Assembly (NCBI GenBank): GCA_963748295.1
Contig: CAVVIH010000001.1
Coordinates: 248,001 to 312,000, forward strand
Source of the DNA: CAVVIH01 sp963748295
Lineage (GTDB): Bacteria > Acidobacteriota > Vicinamibacteria > Vicinamibacterales > 2-12-FULL-66-21
Reading direction: 5' to 3'
Length of the DNA stretch: 64,000 bases
Of the stretch, positions 10,368 through 21,340 are shown in pieces. Within the stretch, counting starts at the first letter, position 1, and each line of letters opens with the position of its first letter. The notes beneath the pieces were generated by a model, which saw only the letters and a list, made by a program, of their open reading frames with translations, did not search any database and was not told the DNA's origin. The position numbers were made by a program, and so were the translations under genes.

Positions 10368-11423
10368 TCATCCAATCTGCTGCGACACCGGCGTGCGCTG
10401 GATCACGCGCAGGAACGCACCGACCAGTGTGGGATCGAATTGACGTCCGCTTTGCCGGCGGATCTCCTCCACGGCGTCCGAGATCGGCCAGGCAGCCTTG
10501 TACGGCCGCTTCTGCGTCAGCGCGTCGAAGACGTCGGCGACCGCGACGATGCGGCCCGCCAGCGGAATCGCTTCGCCGACGAGCCCTTCGTAGCCGCCGC
10601 CGTCCCAGTGCTCGTGATGACTGAACGCGATCTCCTCGGCGAGGCGCAGCAGGCTGAACCGGCTCCCGGACAGGATTCGCGCGCCAATCGCGGTGTGCGT
10701 CTTCACCAGCGCGAACTCCTCATCGGTCAGCTTGCCGAGCTTCAGGAGGATCGAATCGGGGATGCCAATCTTGCCGACGTCGTGGAGCGGGGCGGCGCGC
10801 CGGATCAGCGAAACGGTCGAATCGGGGAGTCCTACTTCGCGCGCGAGGAGCGCCGCCATCTGTCCCACGCGCTCGGTGTGATGGCCCGTATTGTCGTCGC
10901 GGAACTCCGCCGCGCGCGCCAGCCGCTCGATGATCTCGATCTGCGCCGACTCGAGCTCGCGCGTCCGCTCGCGGACCTTCGCCTCGAGCAGCTGGTTCTG
11001 ACTCTGGATCTGCAGATACAGGAACCGCGTCTCCAGCAGCGTCCGGATCCGCAGCAGCACTTCGTCGCTGTGAAACGGCTTGTTGACGAAGTCCTTGGCG
11101 CCGCGCGACAGCGCCTCGCGCCGCGCCTCGGGCGCCATGTCCCCGGTCAGCATCAGGATTGGCAGGTAGCTCGCCTCGGCGAGCTGATTGAGCTGATCCA
11201 TCACCGCCAGGCCGTCCATGTGCGGCATGTGCAGGTCGAGCAGGATGAGATCCGGCCGGAGCCTCACGTACAGCGGGGCCGCTTCCCGGGGATCCGTTGT
11301 GCCCTCGACCCGCGTGAACCCCTGGCGCTCCAGGAGCCGCTGCAGCAGCTCCACGTTCGCGGGCTCGTCATCGACAATCAGGATCCGGGCGTGCTTGAAG
11401 GTTCGCGAGGACATCATCTCCAA
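10368..11423 (-). CDS. response regulator with HD-GYP phosphodiesterase domain (RpfG-like)
   Basis: Residues 12-130 are a receiver domain (ILIVDDEPANVELL) with the phospho-acceptor at about Asp63 in LILLDLHMPHMDG. A coiled-coil linker (RERTRELESAQIEIIERL) leads to an HD-GYP domain with LHDVGKIGIPD and the HHEHWDGGGYEGL motif. HD-GYP domains hydrolyse cyclic di-GMP. The GYP signature reads GGY-EG rather than GGYPxG, so the canonical proline is missing. Activity is likely but not certain. No cognate kinase is adjacent. It sits 3 bases upstream of nadE on the same strand. Confidence 0.9.
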   Translation of the reverse strand: MEMMSSRTFKHARILIVDDEPANVELLQRLLERQGFTRVEGTTDPREAAPLYVRLRPDLILLDLHMPHMDGLAVMDQLNQLAEASYLPILMLTGDMAPEARREALSRGAKDFVNKPFHSDEVLLRIRTLLETRFLYLQIQSQNQLLEAKVRERTRELESAQIEIIERLARAAEFRDDNTGHHTERVGQMAALLAREVGLPDSTVSLIRRAAPLHDVGKIGIPDSILLKLGKLTDEEFALVKTHTAIGARILSGSRFSLLRLAEEIAFSHHEHWDGGGYEGLVGEAIPLAGRIVAVADVFDALTQKRPYKAAWPISDAVEEIRRQSGRQFDPTLVGAFLRVIQRTPVSQQIG

Positions 11424-11432
11424 TGAGCGCCG

Positions 11433-12473
11433 CTACCCGCCTGCCGACACGTCCGCATTCAGGATCGCTTCAGCGGCCGGAGAGTCGGGCCACACCACCG
11501 CGGGCGCCGCGGTGTATGAGGCATGGGCGAGCGCACTCTGGAAAAAGGCTACCTCCGAAGAATAGAACAGAAGCTTCAAATAGTGTCGAAACACGATGTA
11601 ACACTGCCCGAGCGCGAGCGTCACCCACATCCACAGGCCCGCGCCGGGGGCGCCGGGGTTGACGATGGCATAGAGCAGCACCAGCACGGCGAAGGCGGCG
11701 CCGTTCAGCAGATACAGCAGGACCGCGCCGCGGTTGCGGCGCACGAATCGTGCGCCGGCCAGCAGCGCTCCGATCGCGCTGCGGCGATCCTCGACGACGA
11801 TGCGGACGCGGGCGTAGTCGAAGACGAGATTCACGGCGACGAGCAGGATTCCGAACACCAGATAGCCCGCAACGCGCACCGCGAACCCGAGTCGTTCTTC
11901 GGTCATGTTCCGCGTCAGCGCGCCGAACGCACGATCCAGCAGAAGTCCGTGGACCACCGCGAAAAGGAAGTAATACGCCGCGAAGGCGAGGATGCCGAGC
12001 CGCAGGAACCGCCAGAAGTGCGTGCCGCACGCGGCGAAGAAACCGTGCGCGCGCGTGGGCCGCATCCTGGCGTAGCGGTCCAGCACGCCGCCGCTCAGGA
12101 ACGACCACAGAATCATCCAGGCGGCAACCGCCGATGCGACGGCCGACGCGAGCGGCAGGTTGTCGAGCAGCCCGCTGATGTTGTCGAGCACGGCGCCGAA
12201 GCCGATGATCGACGGGGCGAACGTGGCGGCCAGCCCTGAGGCCTGCGCCATGAACTCCTGCCACCAGTCGTAATTCACGCCGGCCGCGACCGTATCCGCT
12301 GTCAGGCTCCTTCCCAGGTGCGACGCGATCGCCTCTCTGACGACGAGCGACAACGGCAGCGCGAACAGCAGCGTGACCGCGCACATGCCGAAGAGCACCA
12401 GCGGCGCGCCGTTGACGCGGCGCACACCCTCGCGGAACGCGCCCGCGGCGCCGATCTCAGATGAAGAATCCAT
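11433..12473 (-). CDS. polytopic membrane protein of unknown function
   Basis: The 346-residue protein has about six hydrophobic segments, including APLVLFGMCAVTLLFALPL, LRLGILAFAAYYFLFAVV and LLLYLLNGAAFAVLVLLYAI. An early loop between the first two segments holds NYDWWQEFMAQ. I recognise no family motif. Its start overlaps the end of the upstream M1-type peptidase gene by 17 bases, so the two are almost certainly translated from one message. It may therefore help place or support that secreted peptidase, which is inference only. Confidence 0.7.
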   Translation of the reverse strand: MDSSSEIGAAGAFREGVRRVNGAPLVLFGMCAVTLLFALPLSLVVREAIASHLGRSLTADTVAAGVNYDWWQEFMAQASGLAATFAPSIIGFGAVLDNISGLLDNLPLASAVASAVAAWMILWSFLSGGVLDRYARMRPTRAHGFFAACGTHFWRFLRLGILAFAAYYFLFAVVHGLLLDRAFGALTRNMTEERLGFAVRVAGYLVFGILLVAVNLVFDYARVRIVVEDRRSAIGALLAGARFVRRNRGAVLLYLLNGAAFAVLVLLYAIVNPGAPGAGLWMWVTLALGQCYIVFRHYLKLLFYSSEVAFFQSALAHASYTAAPAVVWPDSPAAEAILNADVSAGG

Positions 12474-14505
12474 ACGTCAGCAGCTGATCCTGCAGCCACA
12501 CCAGCCAGGCGAGCGACCACTTGCGCGCGGCAGCGCGGGTGCGCGGCGCGAGCGACATCGAATTATTGGTGTAGTTCAGGTCGAGGAGCAGCACGCGATC
12601 CGGATCGACCTGTGCCGAGACCGCGCGCACCGGCTTCGTCACCTCGAAGCTCTTCCAGGTATCGCGTCCATCCCACTTCCACCGGACTTCTTCCTGGTTG
12701 GCGAACACGACGCGGACGTCCACGGGGAAGACCCCCTCGGCGTAGCGGCGAACGACCACCGTCGTCCGGTATCCGCGATCCGAGGGCGCGCTGGCGAACG
12801 CGCGGGCGTCGCCGTCCCCGAAATATCCGGATTCGAGCGGCCGTTCGCTCTCGAGCTCGGCGATGCCGTAGTCGAACGCGTACGCGTTGCGATGAACCTG
12901 GTCGAAGAACCAGGTCAGGTCGCGCCCCGAGGCCTCGTTGACCGCCGCAAAGAAGTCATCCGGCGCCGGATGGCGGAACGACCACCTCGCGAAGTAGGTG
13001 GACATCGCGCGCTGGAGCGTGTCCCATCCAAGCATCCGCTCCAGCGTGTTCAGCCACAGCGCGGTCTTGTTGTAGGTGATCGAGCTCGCGCTGCCGGGCC
13101 AGTACCGCCAGGTCTCCTTGTTCTGCGCGTCCATCCGCGCGTTGGGCCGGTATCCCGACAGCCTGTTGCCGTCGGTCGCGCGGCTGAGTGTCACGTCGCG
13201 GAACACCCACGGCACGAACCCGCCGAAGTACCGCTTCGCATAATGCTGCGGTCCGAAGAACTGGTCGAGCGTTCGCGCCGTGGAAAACGTGTTCAGTCCC
13301 TCGTCCATCCAGGCATGCTCGAACTCGTTCGACGCGACGATGCCATACCACCACTGATGACCGGCTTCGTGAACGGTGACGCCCTCGGGCTGCGTCACGC
13401 GCCGTGGCGCAATCCAGCGCGCGCCGGCCGTGAAGAGCGTCGGGTACTCCATGCCACCTGCGCCGCTCTGCCAGGCCGGATCGACGATCGTCAGATTGGG
13501 GTAGGGATACGGACCGTACCACTCGCCGTAGTACTTCAAGGTTGCCGCCGTCGGCCGTGAAGTGCCGCTCGGCCTGGCCGGCATGCTCCGGCTGCAGCAG
13601 CAGCCGCAGCGCGACGCGGGGCAGCGTCGGGTGCTCGAAAACGGCGGTCCGCTCCAGGAAATCCGGGCTCGTCGTCCACGCGAAGTCGTGCACGTCCTCG
13701 GCACGGTACTGGTGCGTCGTGGTTCCGTCCCCCTCGTCGCGCCGGCTGCTCTCGACGCCGCTCGCGCCGACGATCCAGCCGTTCGGTACGGTCAGCCGCA
13801 CGTCGTAGACGCCGAAGTCGGCGAAGAATTCGGTCGCCGAGTGGAACTGGTGCGCCCGCCATCCCGCATCCGACAGCACGCCGACCTTCGGAAACCATTG
13901 CGCCAGGAAGAAGAAGTTGCCGATGGCGCCGGTTCGTGAGAAGGTTCGCGGCACGCGCGAGGACCACGCCACGTGCACGTTGACGATTTCGCCGGGCCGG
14001 ACCGGCGCGTCGAGCTGAACCTCCGCCAGCGTCCGATCGTCCGCGTTCCCGTCGTCGGGCGCGATGAATCGCAGCCGTGACGTGAGATCGACCGGCGTGC
14101 CGCCCGGCCCGATCACGCGGAGATTGGTGACGTCGATCGATCCCCAGTCCTGTTCCGGCCGCCGCGCCGTGTCACGGTCGCCTGCCAGCAGGCTTTCGCG
14201 AATCCAGGACGAGCGGGTGTTGCGCCAGGCGTTGTAATAAAGGTGGAAGCGCAGGCTCGCCGCGGGGCTGGACGTCACGTTGCGCCACGTGATCAGCTCG
14301 TCGCCTTTGAGCGTCCGGCTCGCCGGATCCAGACGGGCGGTGATGGTGTAGTTGGCGTTGCGCGGCGACCGCGCCGGGAGGCCGTCCTCGGTGCTTCGGC
14401 CGCGGGAGTAGGCTGGTTCCCTGCAGGCGACTGTGCGGGGACGCCTGCCCGGCCGGACGCCACGATGATTCCGAGCGCCACGATCACCAGAGATCGTGCT
14501 GGCAC
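12457..14505 (-). CDS. secreted M1-family metallopeptidase, two apparent frameshifts
   Basis: The GTG at 14505 begins a signal peptide (MPARSLVIVALGIIVASG) that other in-frame starts would lack. A beta-sandwich N-domain (NYTITARLDPASRTLKGDEL) precedes the catalytic domain with the substrate loop GAGGMEYPT and the zinc site VHEAGHQWWYG followed by NEFEHAWMDEG, the HExxH-x18-E arrangement of gluzincin aminopeptidases. The full length is about 683 residues. Breaks lie near 14402 (one base missing) and at 13531-13534, where removing one base from GTAC restores GGNLEYYGEWYGPYP. The likely role is trimming N-terminal residues from peptides in the periplasm. The coding capacity around both breaks is otherwise intact. 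Confidence 0.85.
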
Positions 14506-14586
14506 GCGCCAATCCTACACCAAGTGCGCGGAGGGTATAATTCACGGATCGGCACTCATACTTTCTTTTCGTGAGGAGCAGCGTTT

Positions 14587-15606
14587 ATGGCAGCAGCGTC
14601 GGGCCCCATCAAGGTTCTGCATTTCGGTCTCGGGCCGATCGGTTCGGCGTCGTACGGCAGGTGGCCGGCCGCAAAGGGATTCAAGATCGTCGGCGCGGTC
14701 GACATCGACCCGGCCAAGGTCGGCCGCGATCTCGGAGAAGTCGCGGGGCTCGAACGGCCGCTGCGCGTCAAGGTGTCGGGCGACGCGAAGAAGGGCATCA
14801 AGTCGGCGAAGCCTGACGTCGTCGTGCTGTGCACGAGCTCGTCGATGAAAAAGGTGATGGATCAGATGGAGACGATCCTCGCCCTCAAGGTCCCGATCGT
14901 CTCGACGACCGAGGAGCTCGCCTACCCGACGAAGAACAACATGCGCTACGCGCGCGCGATCCATCAGCTCGCGAAGAAGCACAAGGTGGCGGTGCTCGGC
15001 ACCGGCGTCAACCCCGGATTCGTGATGGACGCGCTGCCCATCATGCTGACCGGCGTCTGCGAGCGGGTCGAGGCGGTGCGCGTGGATCGGATTCAGGATG
15101 CGCGCATCCGGCGCCTGCCGTTCCAGCAGAAGATCGGCGCCGGCCTCACCCGCGAGCAGTTCCAGCGCAAGGTGGACGATGCGAGCGTGCGGCATGTCGG
15201 GCTGGCGGAATCGATCTCGATGATCGCGGACGCGCTCGGCTGGAAGCTCGATCGCATCACCGACGAAATCCAGCCGCGGATTGCGACCGAGACCGTCGCC
15301 AGCGAGTTCCTGGCGGTCGATCCGGGTTACGTCTGCGGCATCATCCAGGACGGCGTCGGCTACCGCGAGGGGAAGCCGGTGATCACGCTGCACATGGAGG
15401 CGTACCTGGGGGCGCCCGAGTCGTACGACGCGGTGGAGATCACCGGATCGCCGGCGTTGAAGGTGAAGCTCGCGGGCGGCGTGCACGGCGACATCGCGAC
15501 CGCGTCGATGGTGGTGAACTCGATTCCGAAGATCCTCGACGTCACGCCGGGGCTGCACACCATGCGGGACATGCCGCTGCCGTCGTTCTTCGGGGGCAAT
15601 CGGTAG
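14587..15606 (+). CDS. DapB-N / 2,4-diaminopentanoate dehydrogenase-like oxidoreductase
   Basis: The ATG at 14587 follows a good GAGGAG ribosome site. The N-terminus is a Rossmann dinucleotide fold (IKVLHFGLGPIGS), followed by DVVVLCTSS and STTEELAYP, which match the dihydrodipicolinate-reductase N-domain superfamily. The C-domain holds GTGVNPGFVMDALP and the ending GLHTMRDMPLPSFF, features I associate with 2,4-diaminopentanoate dehydrogenase-like proteins rather than true DapB. The reaction would be NAD(P)-linked oxidation of an amino group; the substrate is not determinable here. It is 339 residues, intact, and followed closely by a DinB-fold gene on the same strand. Confidence 0.78.
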   Translation: MAAASGPIKVLHFGLGPIGSASYGRWPAAKGFKIVGAVDIDPAKVGRDLGEVAGLERPLRVKVSGDAKKGIKSAKPDVVVLCTSSSMKKVMDQMETILALKVPIVSTTEELAYPTKNNMRYARAIHQLAKKHKVAVLGTGVNPGFVMDALPIMLTGVCERVEAVRVDRIQDARIRRLPFQQKIGAGLTREQFQRKVDDASVRHVGLAESISMIADALGWKLDRITDEIQPRIATETVASEFLAVDPGYVCGIIQDGVGYREGKPVITLHMEAYLGAPESYDAVEITGSPALKVKLAGGVHGDIATASMVVNSIPKILDVTPGLHTMRDMPLPSFFGGNR

Positions 15607-15630
15607 GAGCTTCTGAAACGAGGAGCAGCC

Positions 15631-16167
15631 GTGGATCCCGCGCGCGCCAGACACCTCGAGCGGTTGCGGCACATTCGCGAGTCGTTTGCCGAAGCGAACG
15701 AGCGGCTGGTCGCCCGGCTGCGGCGGGTCGAGCATGGCGCCGCGGAGCGCGGCCCCGAGGGTGGCGGCTGGTCGGCGGCGCAGATCGGCTGGCACGTCGC
15801 CGCGGTCACGACCCGGTTCGCGAGCCTGGTGTCGGGCGACGCGGCGGGTCTTCAGCCGCTTCCCCAGGACTTCGTCGAGCGCGACTGGAGCACGATCGGC
15901 AACATCATTTCCTCGAGGCTTCAGGCGCCGAGAGGAACCGAGCCGCCGGCGCGCGTCAGCCGCGACGAAGCAGTGGCGGCGCTCGAAGCGTCGGGCCTCC
16001 GGCTCGCCCAGGCGCTCGACCAGGTGACGCCCGAGCGCGGAGCGGGGTTCGGGCTGAACAGCCCGATCGTCGGCGGCACGATTAACGTCTACCAGATCGC
16101 GGAGTGGGCGACGGCCCACGTGATCCGGCACAACCGGCAGGCCAAGCGGGCGCTCGGCGAGGGCTGA
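15631..16167 (+). CDS. DinB-superfamily protein
   Basis: A GTG start at 15631 sits behind GAGGAGCAGCC, a near copy of the ribosome site of the gene before it, 24 bases downstream of that gene's stop. The 178-residue protein is a four-helix bundle with WSAAQIGWHVAAV and a C-terminal TAHVIRHNRQAKR. The spaced histidines fit the divalent-metal site of DinB/YfiT-like folds. Members act as thiol-dependent transferases or metal-binding proteins of unknown role. I cannot assign a substrate. It is likely co-transcribed with the dehydrogenase gene and converges on the sigma-54 activator with a 7-base gap. Confidence 0.78.
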   Translation: MDPARARHLERLRHIRESFAEANERLVARLRRVEHGAAERGPEGGGWSAAQIGWHVAAVTTRFASLVSGDAAGLQPLPQDFVERDWSTIGNIISSRLQAPRGTEPPARVSRDEAVAALEASGLRLAQALDQVTPERGAGFGLNSPIVGGTINVYQIAEWATAHVIRHNRQAKRALGEG

Positions 16168-16174
16168 GCAGGCG

Positions 16175-18872
16175 TCAGGAGGCCTGCTGCAATCCCCAGC
16201 GGCGCCGCTTCAGGAACAGGCCCTTTCTCGAAATCCCCAACAACCGCGCCGCCTCTTCGACGCGGCCGTGCGTCCGTTCGAGCGCCCGCCGGACCAGCGT
16301 CTGTTCGAGCAGTTCGACCGCGGCCGGCAGCGGCTGATCCAGCGCGAGGTGGATCTCGGGCTCTCCCGGCGCCGAGGCGGGAATCGTGCGGCGCGACGCC
16401 TGGATCTCGGACGACAGCAACGCCGGGGTCAGCGTCGAGCCCGGCTCGGCGAGCGCCACCATCCGGCGCACCTCGTTGGCGAGCTGACGGATATTTCCCG
16501 GCCATGAATACAACAGCAGGTATTCGAGCGTCTCGTCGCTCAGCGTCAGCGGGCCTTTCTTCTGCTCGTCGCTGTAGCGGCGGATGTAGTGCTGCACCAG
16601 GGTCGGGATCTCCTCGCGGCGCTCGCGCAGCGGCGGCACGCGCAGCTGGATGACGTTGAGGCGGTAGAGCAGATCCTCGCGGAAGCGGCCCTGCGCCACC
16701 AGCTGTTCGAGGTTCGCGTTGGTGGCGGCGATGATGCGCACGTCGACGCGGGTCGGCTGCGACTCGCCGAGCGGGTGGACCTCCTGGTGCTCGAGGAACC
16801 GCAGCAGCTTGGGCTGGAGATCGAGCGGGATGTCGGCGATCTCGTCGAGGAACAGGGTGCCGCCCGCCGTCGCGCGGATGACGCCCGGGAACGAGAACTC
16901 GGCGCCGGTGAAGGCGCCCTTGCGATAGCCGAACAGCTGGCTTTCGAGCATGTCGCGCGGCACCGCGCTGCAATTGAACGGCACCAGCGCGCGCTCGGCG
17001 CGGTCGGACGACTTGTGGATCGCGCGCGCGAGCATCTCCTTGCCGGTGCCGGTTTCGCCGGTGAGCAGCACCGGCAGCGGGGTCGCGGCGATGCGCCGGG
17101 CGATCGACAGGATCTCCGCGGCCTGCTCCGAGGCCCAGATGCTCTCCGGATCGCCGTCGAGCGCCTCGGCCGGCCAGAGCGCCGTGCGCTGCTTCTCGTC
17201 ACGGCGGTAGCGGTCCAGGGTGACCGCGGTCGCGAGCAGTTTGCGGATCGCGGCGAGGGTGCACCGCTCGTCGAGGCCGGCGCGCGGCCGCGCCAGCAGG
17301 TGCCAGGTTTCCTCGCGGTGGACGCCGACCGTCATCAGATCGTCGGGCGTCGCCGCCCGGGCCGCCGCCAGCGCCTCCTCCATCGTCCAGCCGTCAGCCT
17401 CGATGACGCGGTGCTCCTTGCCGCCGGTGGCGACGAGCGCGACGCTCTCGGCGCAGCGTGTGTCCTGCACCAGCGCGAACGCCTCGCGGCCGAGGATGTG
17501 CGGGTGTCCGGCGAGCTCGAGGAGCGCGACGGCGCTGTCGAGGTAGGTGGCGGAGTCGGGATCCGGACCGGAATCGGAAAACGACGCTCGTCTTGGTCGC
17601 TTCAGCCGCAGCGTCGAAATCACCAGCGCTCTCGAAAAGCCTGGATGCTCGTCTCGTATGTCCAGCGGCGCGCATTGCATGTCCCCCCTGCAGGAAAGCT
17701 AAACCCAAAAGCCGATGCAGACACGCTATTTGACTAATGGGCCAATGATTGCAAGTTTCCAAAATCGGTAGCTGAACGTCGTCCACTCTAGTTCCAGCCG
17801 CTATCAACGCTTCCTGTCGGTGGAGTTCAAATGCATTTGCGAACAGATCCAGATGGCTCGACCGAGCGAGCGCCAGCGAGGATTCTGCCTGACGAATTGC
17901 ATCGCTCCAATTATGTTGGGATAGCATCATCCGAACGCGCGTCTGATGCGCATTCAACCGGTACCACGGTTGTATGCCTTCTCGGTCCTCGGCCTCGTCG
18001 AGAATCTTCAACGCAGATTCGTAGTCACCGGACGCCATGACAGTCCGAGCTTCGGTATCCGAAAGACTAAGCGCATAACTCGGATTGTCCAAAGGCTCAC
18101 GGCGAGCCGCCTCAAGTTGCTCTCTCGCTTCCGACAGTCGACCGAGAGAGGAATATAAGAACGCTCGCGATGCAGCCGCCGCCATCTTGCCTCTGGACCA
18201 GCCACTTGCTGCAGCCTCCGCAGCACCGATTTCAGCTAAAGCCAAAGCTTCAGGGAGATTCCCCATCAACGTGAGAAGAGAAGCCTGATTCAACGCCGCA
18301 CATGCAGCCAGGTGATGATTTGGTTCTGTGAGCAATAACCTCCGTGCAAGGTCGAAATGTTTATCCGAAATTGACGCCCGTCCGTTCTTTCCTTCTAACC
18401 TGCCAAATGTGATGTGAACCAAGGAGGTGGCATGGACGTCCCCACATCGCATTGCATATTCGCGGACACGTTTCGCCAGCGGCAACGATCTACTGAAGCC
18501 TTCACTGTCACAAACTCGCTCTAGAAGCTGCGCGGCCGTCTTGCACAACTGCGTATGATCACGAGCCTGTTCGGCAAACAGGATTGCCCGCCGGGTCATT
18601 TCGATCGCAATGGATGGGTGCCCAGAATGCCACTCAGCCTCTGCCATGAGTGACAGGGCCCGGCATTTGTACGCGGTCGTGAGCGTCGATGATGCCAGTA
18701 TTCGCTTCGCTTCGCTGACGGCTTCCGAAGTTCTCCCGCGATATAACAGCAACTCTGCGCGCAAGATGGAGTGGTCGGGATCGCTCTTAACACGAACGGT
18801 CTCGAGAAGACCCAGAGCCTCTTCAAATCGACCTTCACGAACCGCTCGGTGGATAACGCTTTCTTCCGCCAT
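16175..18872 (-). CDS. TPR sensor fused to sigma-54 AAA+ activator, one apparent frameshift
   Basis: The N-terminal half (ATG at 18872) is a run of TPR-like helical pairs (REGRFEEALGLLETV, NLPEALALAEIGAAEA). At about 17588 the frame shifts by one base in a T4 run; dropping one T gives ATKTSVVSDSGPDPDSATYL. The second half has a small sensor-like region, then a complete sigma-54 activator: Walker A GETGTGKE, GAFTGA, Walker B GGTLFLDEIAD, and a Fis-type helix-turn-helix (RVEEAARLLGISRKGLF). It should remodel sigma-54 RNA polymerase in response to whatever the TPR part binds. Base composition changes within the gene, from about 50% G+C in the TPR part to 78% in the AAA+ part. The start is 5 bases after the HD-GYP gene. 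Confidence 0.85.
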
Positions 18873-18877
18873 AGTAG

Positions 18878-21248
18878 TTAATGAACTGATGTGCCGGGAG
18901 GCTGCGGGAGTATTGGCTGCTCGCGTCCAATCGCGCTCCGCATGAGAATCTCGAGGCTTGAACCATCAACTGGAGCACTTGCCACGCCAATAACGAGCTG
19001 GAGATGGGTAGCTAGCTCGTTAGAAAGCTCCTGTGACAACAGTGCCGAGACGCGAGTGGCAACGCCGAGAGCATCTGACAAGCCAGTCTGCGGTAGCAGC
19101 ACCAAAAACTGATCTGTCTTATGCCGGAGCAGCAGATCAACCGTCCGTAACCCTTTCTTAATGCCCTCGGCAATGCGATCGAGATCAGCACTTGAACCTT
19201 CATCGCGAAAACTGTCGGGCCGATGAGATATTTTCACAGTTACGACGATAATCGATACGTCGGACGCGGGGGTGAAGTCCGTAGTAACGAATCCCGGCTG
19301 AACCGTAGCTTGCATTCCCGACGTTGAGAGCTTGCTCTCGATCGGCGGCTCAATCTTCAATGACGGCGCAACTTGTTTCACAATGCCTTCAACGATGCGG
19401 CGATGGTCTTCTCCGAATCCAGCCTCACTAGTCGAGTAGAGCGTTAGTACACCAATCAGATCATCTCCAGAGATCATTGGTGTATCCAGGCAGTTTTGAA
19501 GTGGTCTCAACCTCCGACCCATATCGCCCAAATCAAGGACTGGATCCGAATTGACGATAGTTCGCTTATTAGCGGCAACCCAGCCGGTCAAACGTTCGCC
19601 ACGATGAATGCGCAGCCCTAACACGTGAGTTGAGTACCTCACCATTGGCTTGCGTGGCTACAAGATCATCGGTGGTTACTTCATACCTATAGAAAACGGA
19701 TGTCGTCGCTGGAACCAGCCGCCTCAGGTGCGTAAACACTTCCTCAATGACCTGCGCACCGTCTGACCGACCAGACAAGGCTATGGCAAGGTCATACAAG
19801 ACCATCATCTCTTCTGTGCTCGCGGCGATATCATTCAGGCGCGTTGTTCGCCCTGTCTGATCGGATGAAGTGCCGCCGCGAGCAATGCTTGAGAAGGCAA
19901 GTGTAGTGGTCGCAGCCGCACGAAGTTCCTGACGAGCAACTGAGTGAACTTCGATGAAGGCGTCAACGATGATGGGATCGTACATAGAGCCGCGTCTATC
20001 GAGCAGGATTTTTATGGCGTCAGCGTCAGGTAGGCGCGGGCGATAAGGACGGTCTGATGTAAGAGCGTCAAAACAATCCACGACAGAAAGGATACGGGCG
20101 CCGATCGGAATCTCCGCGCCTCTCAGACCATCAGGATAGCCAGAACCATCCCAGTTCTCGTGGTGATGTCGAACGATCGGGACGACCGGGTATGGGAAAT
20201 CGATCGCGGACAGAATATCTGCTCCGACGCTGGCGTGAAGCTTCATCTTCTCAAATTCCGCAGCGGTCAACTTACCTGGCTTGTTCAAGATATATTCAGG
20301 GACTGCAAGTTTTCCCATGTCGTGAAGAAGTGAGGCCGCTTCTATTGCGCTGATTTGAATCTGCTCTTTTACTCCAATATGTTTGGCAAGTTGGACCGCG
20401 TATTGCTGCACTCGCCTAATGTGCCCGTGGGTGATCTGATCCTTGGCGTCGATCGCCATGGCCAGCGTCTCGATCGTCGACAGGTAGAGCTTATTGAGTT
20501 CGCTCAAGTGTCGATTCGCATCGTCGACGCGGCCCAGGGCTGCCTTGAAAGTCAAATAAAAAATGAGGAGAACCGGAAGCAAAACACCAGTGACGTAGAG
20601 GAAGGCATCATAAGTGTTCGCCTGTAGCAAGTAGGGCAGGAGAAGCGCAGCGACCGAAGCCCCGCTGAAGTAGTTGAGAGACAGCCATAAGAAATTCTGT
20701 TTCCAAATCGTAAATGCTGCTTGTCCCTTCTGGAACGACACAGCAAACGCTACCAGCCAGCTGTTCAGCAGAAAATACAGCGCGGCCAATCCAAAGAGCG
20801 GAAGAACCACTGATAATACTGGTTGAGGCGTAACAGAGAGGGGATCTATCCGCGCAACTACGTAGAAGCCAGTGGACGCCGTCCAAATCGCTACAGCTGC
20901 GGCTGCGACGTTAAAGAAAACTCTCGAAATTGGAATCGAGCTACGTCCCAGCCAGAAAGAAATGACTAAGGTGTCAAGTACTACAATCATGGTTGCGGCT
21001 GCGGGACCAAATAGAAGGACAGCCGCAAATACAAACGTGTCTGAGACGGATAGTCGAGCGGAGACTCCAGGAATACGAACAGTGAAGGACCCACTCAATA
21101 GAGTGAGCACTGCTAGCATCGCCCATTGCGGCGGAATCGGTCTTTGGGCCAGCGACCAAATTGAATGCAGTACCGCAAAGACGCCGGCTAGAACGACGCT
21201 TGCTACATAAATACGTCCGGCATCTCCGAGTTTCTCTCGGGCGCGCAT
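18878..21248 (-). CDS. membrane HD-GYP / GAF / degenerate GGDEF protein, one apparent frameshift
   Basis: The N-terminus has about seven hydrophobic segments (residues 10-235). A canonical HD-GYP domain follows, with SLLHDMGKLAVPEY and HHHENWDGSGYPDG, expected to hydrolyse cyclic di-GMP. A GAF domain starts near residue 455. At 19634-19638 an extra base in GTAC breaks the frame; removing it gives NGEYSTHVLGLRIHRGERL and completes the GAF. The C-terminus resembles a GGDEF fold, but the active-site loop reads KTDQFLVLLP instead of GGDEF, so it is probably inactive. G+C is low (52% in one sampled 60-base line). It heads an operon with the TPR/sigma-54 gene and is a likely membrane input module for it. 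Confidence 0.85.
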
Positions 21249-21340
21249 TCGAACTCCCTGTAACCCTAGTCTCCCCAGATGATAAGTCGGCTCATCTGTT
21301 TGCTCCTTCTAGTATAGGGACCATTGGTTGAAGTGCGGCT

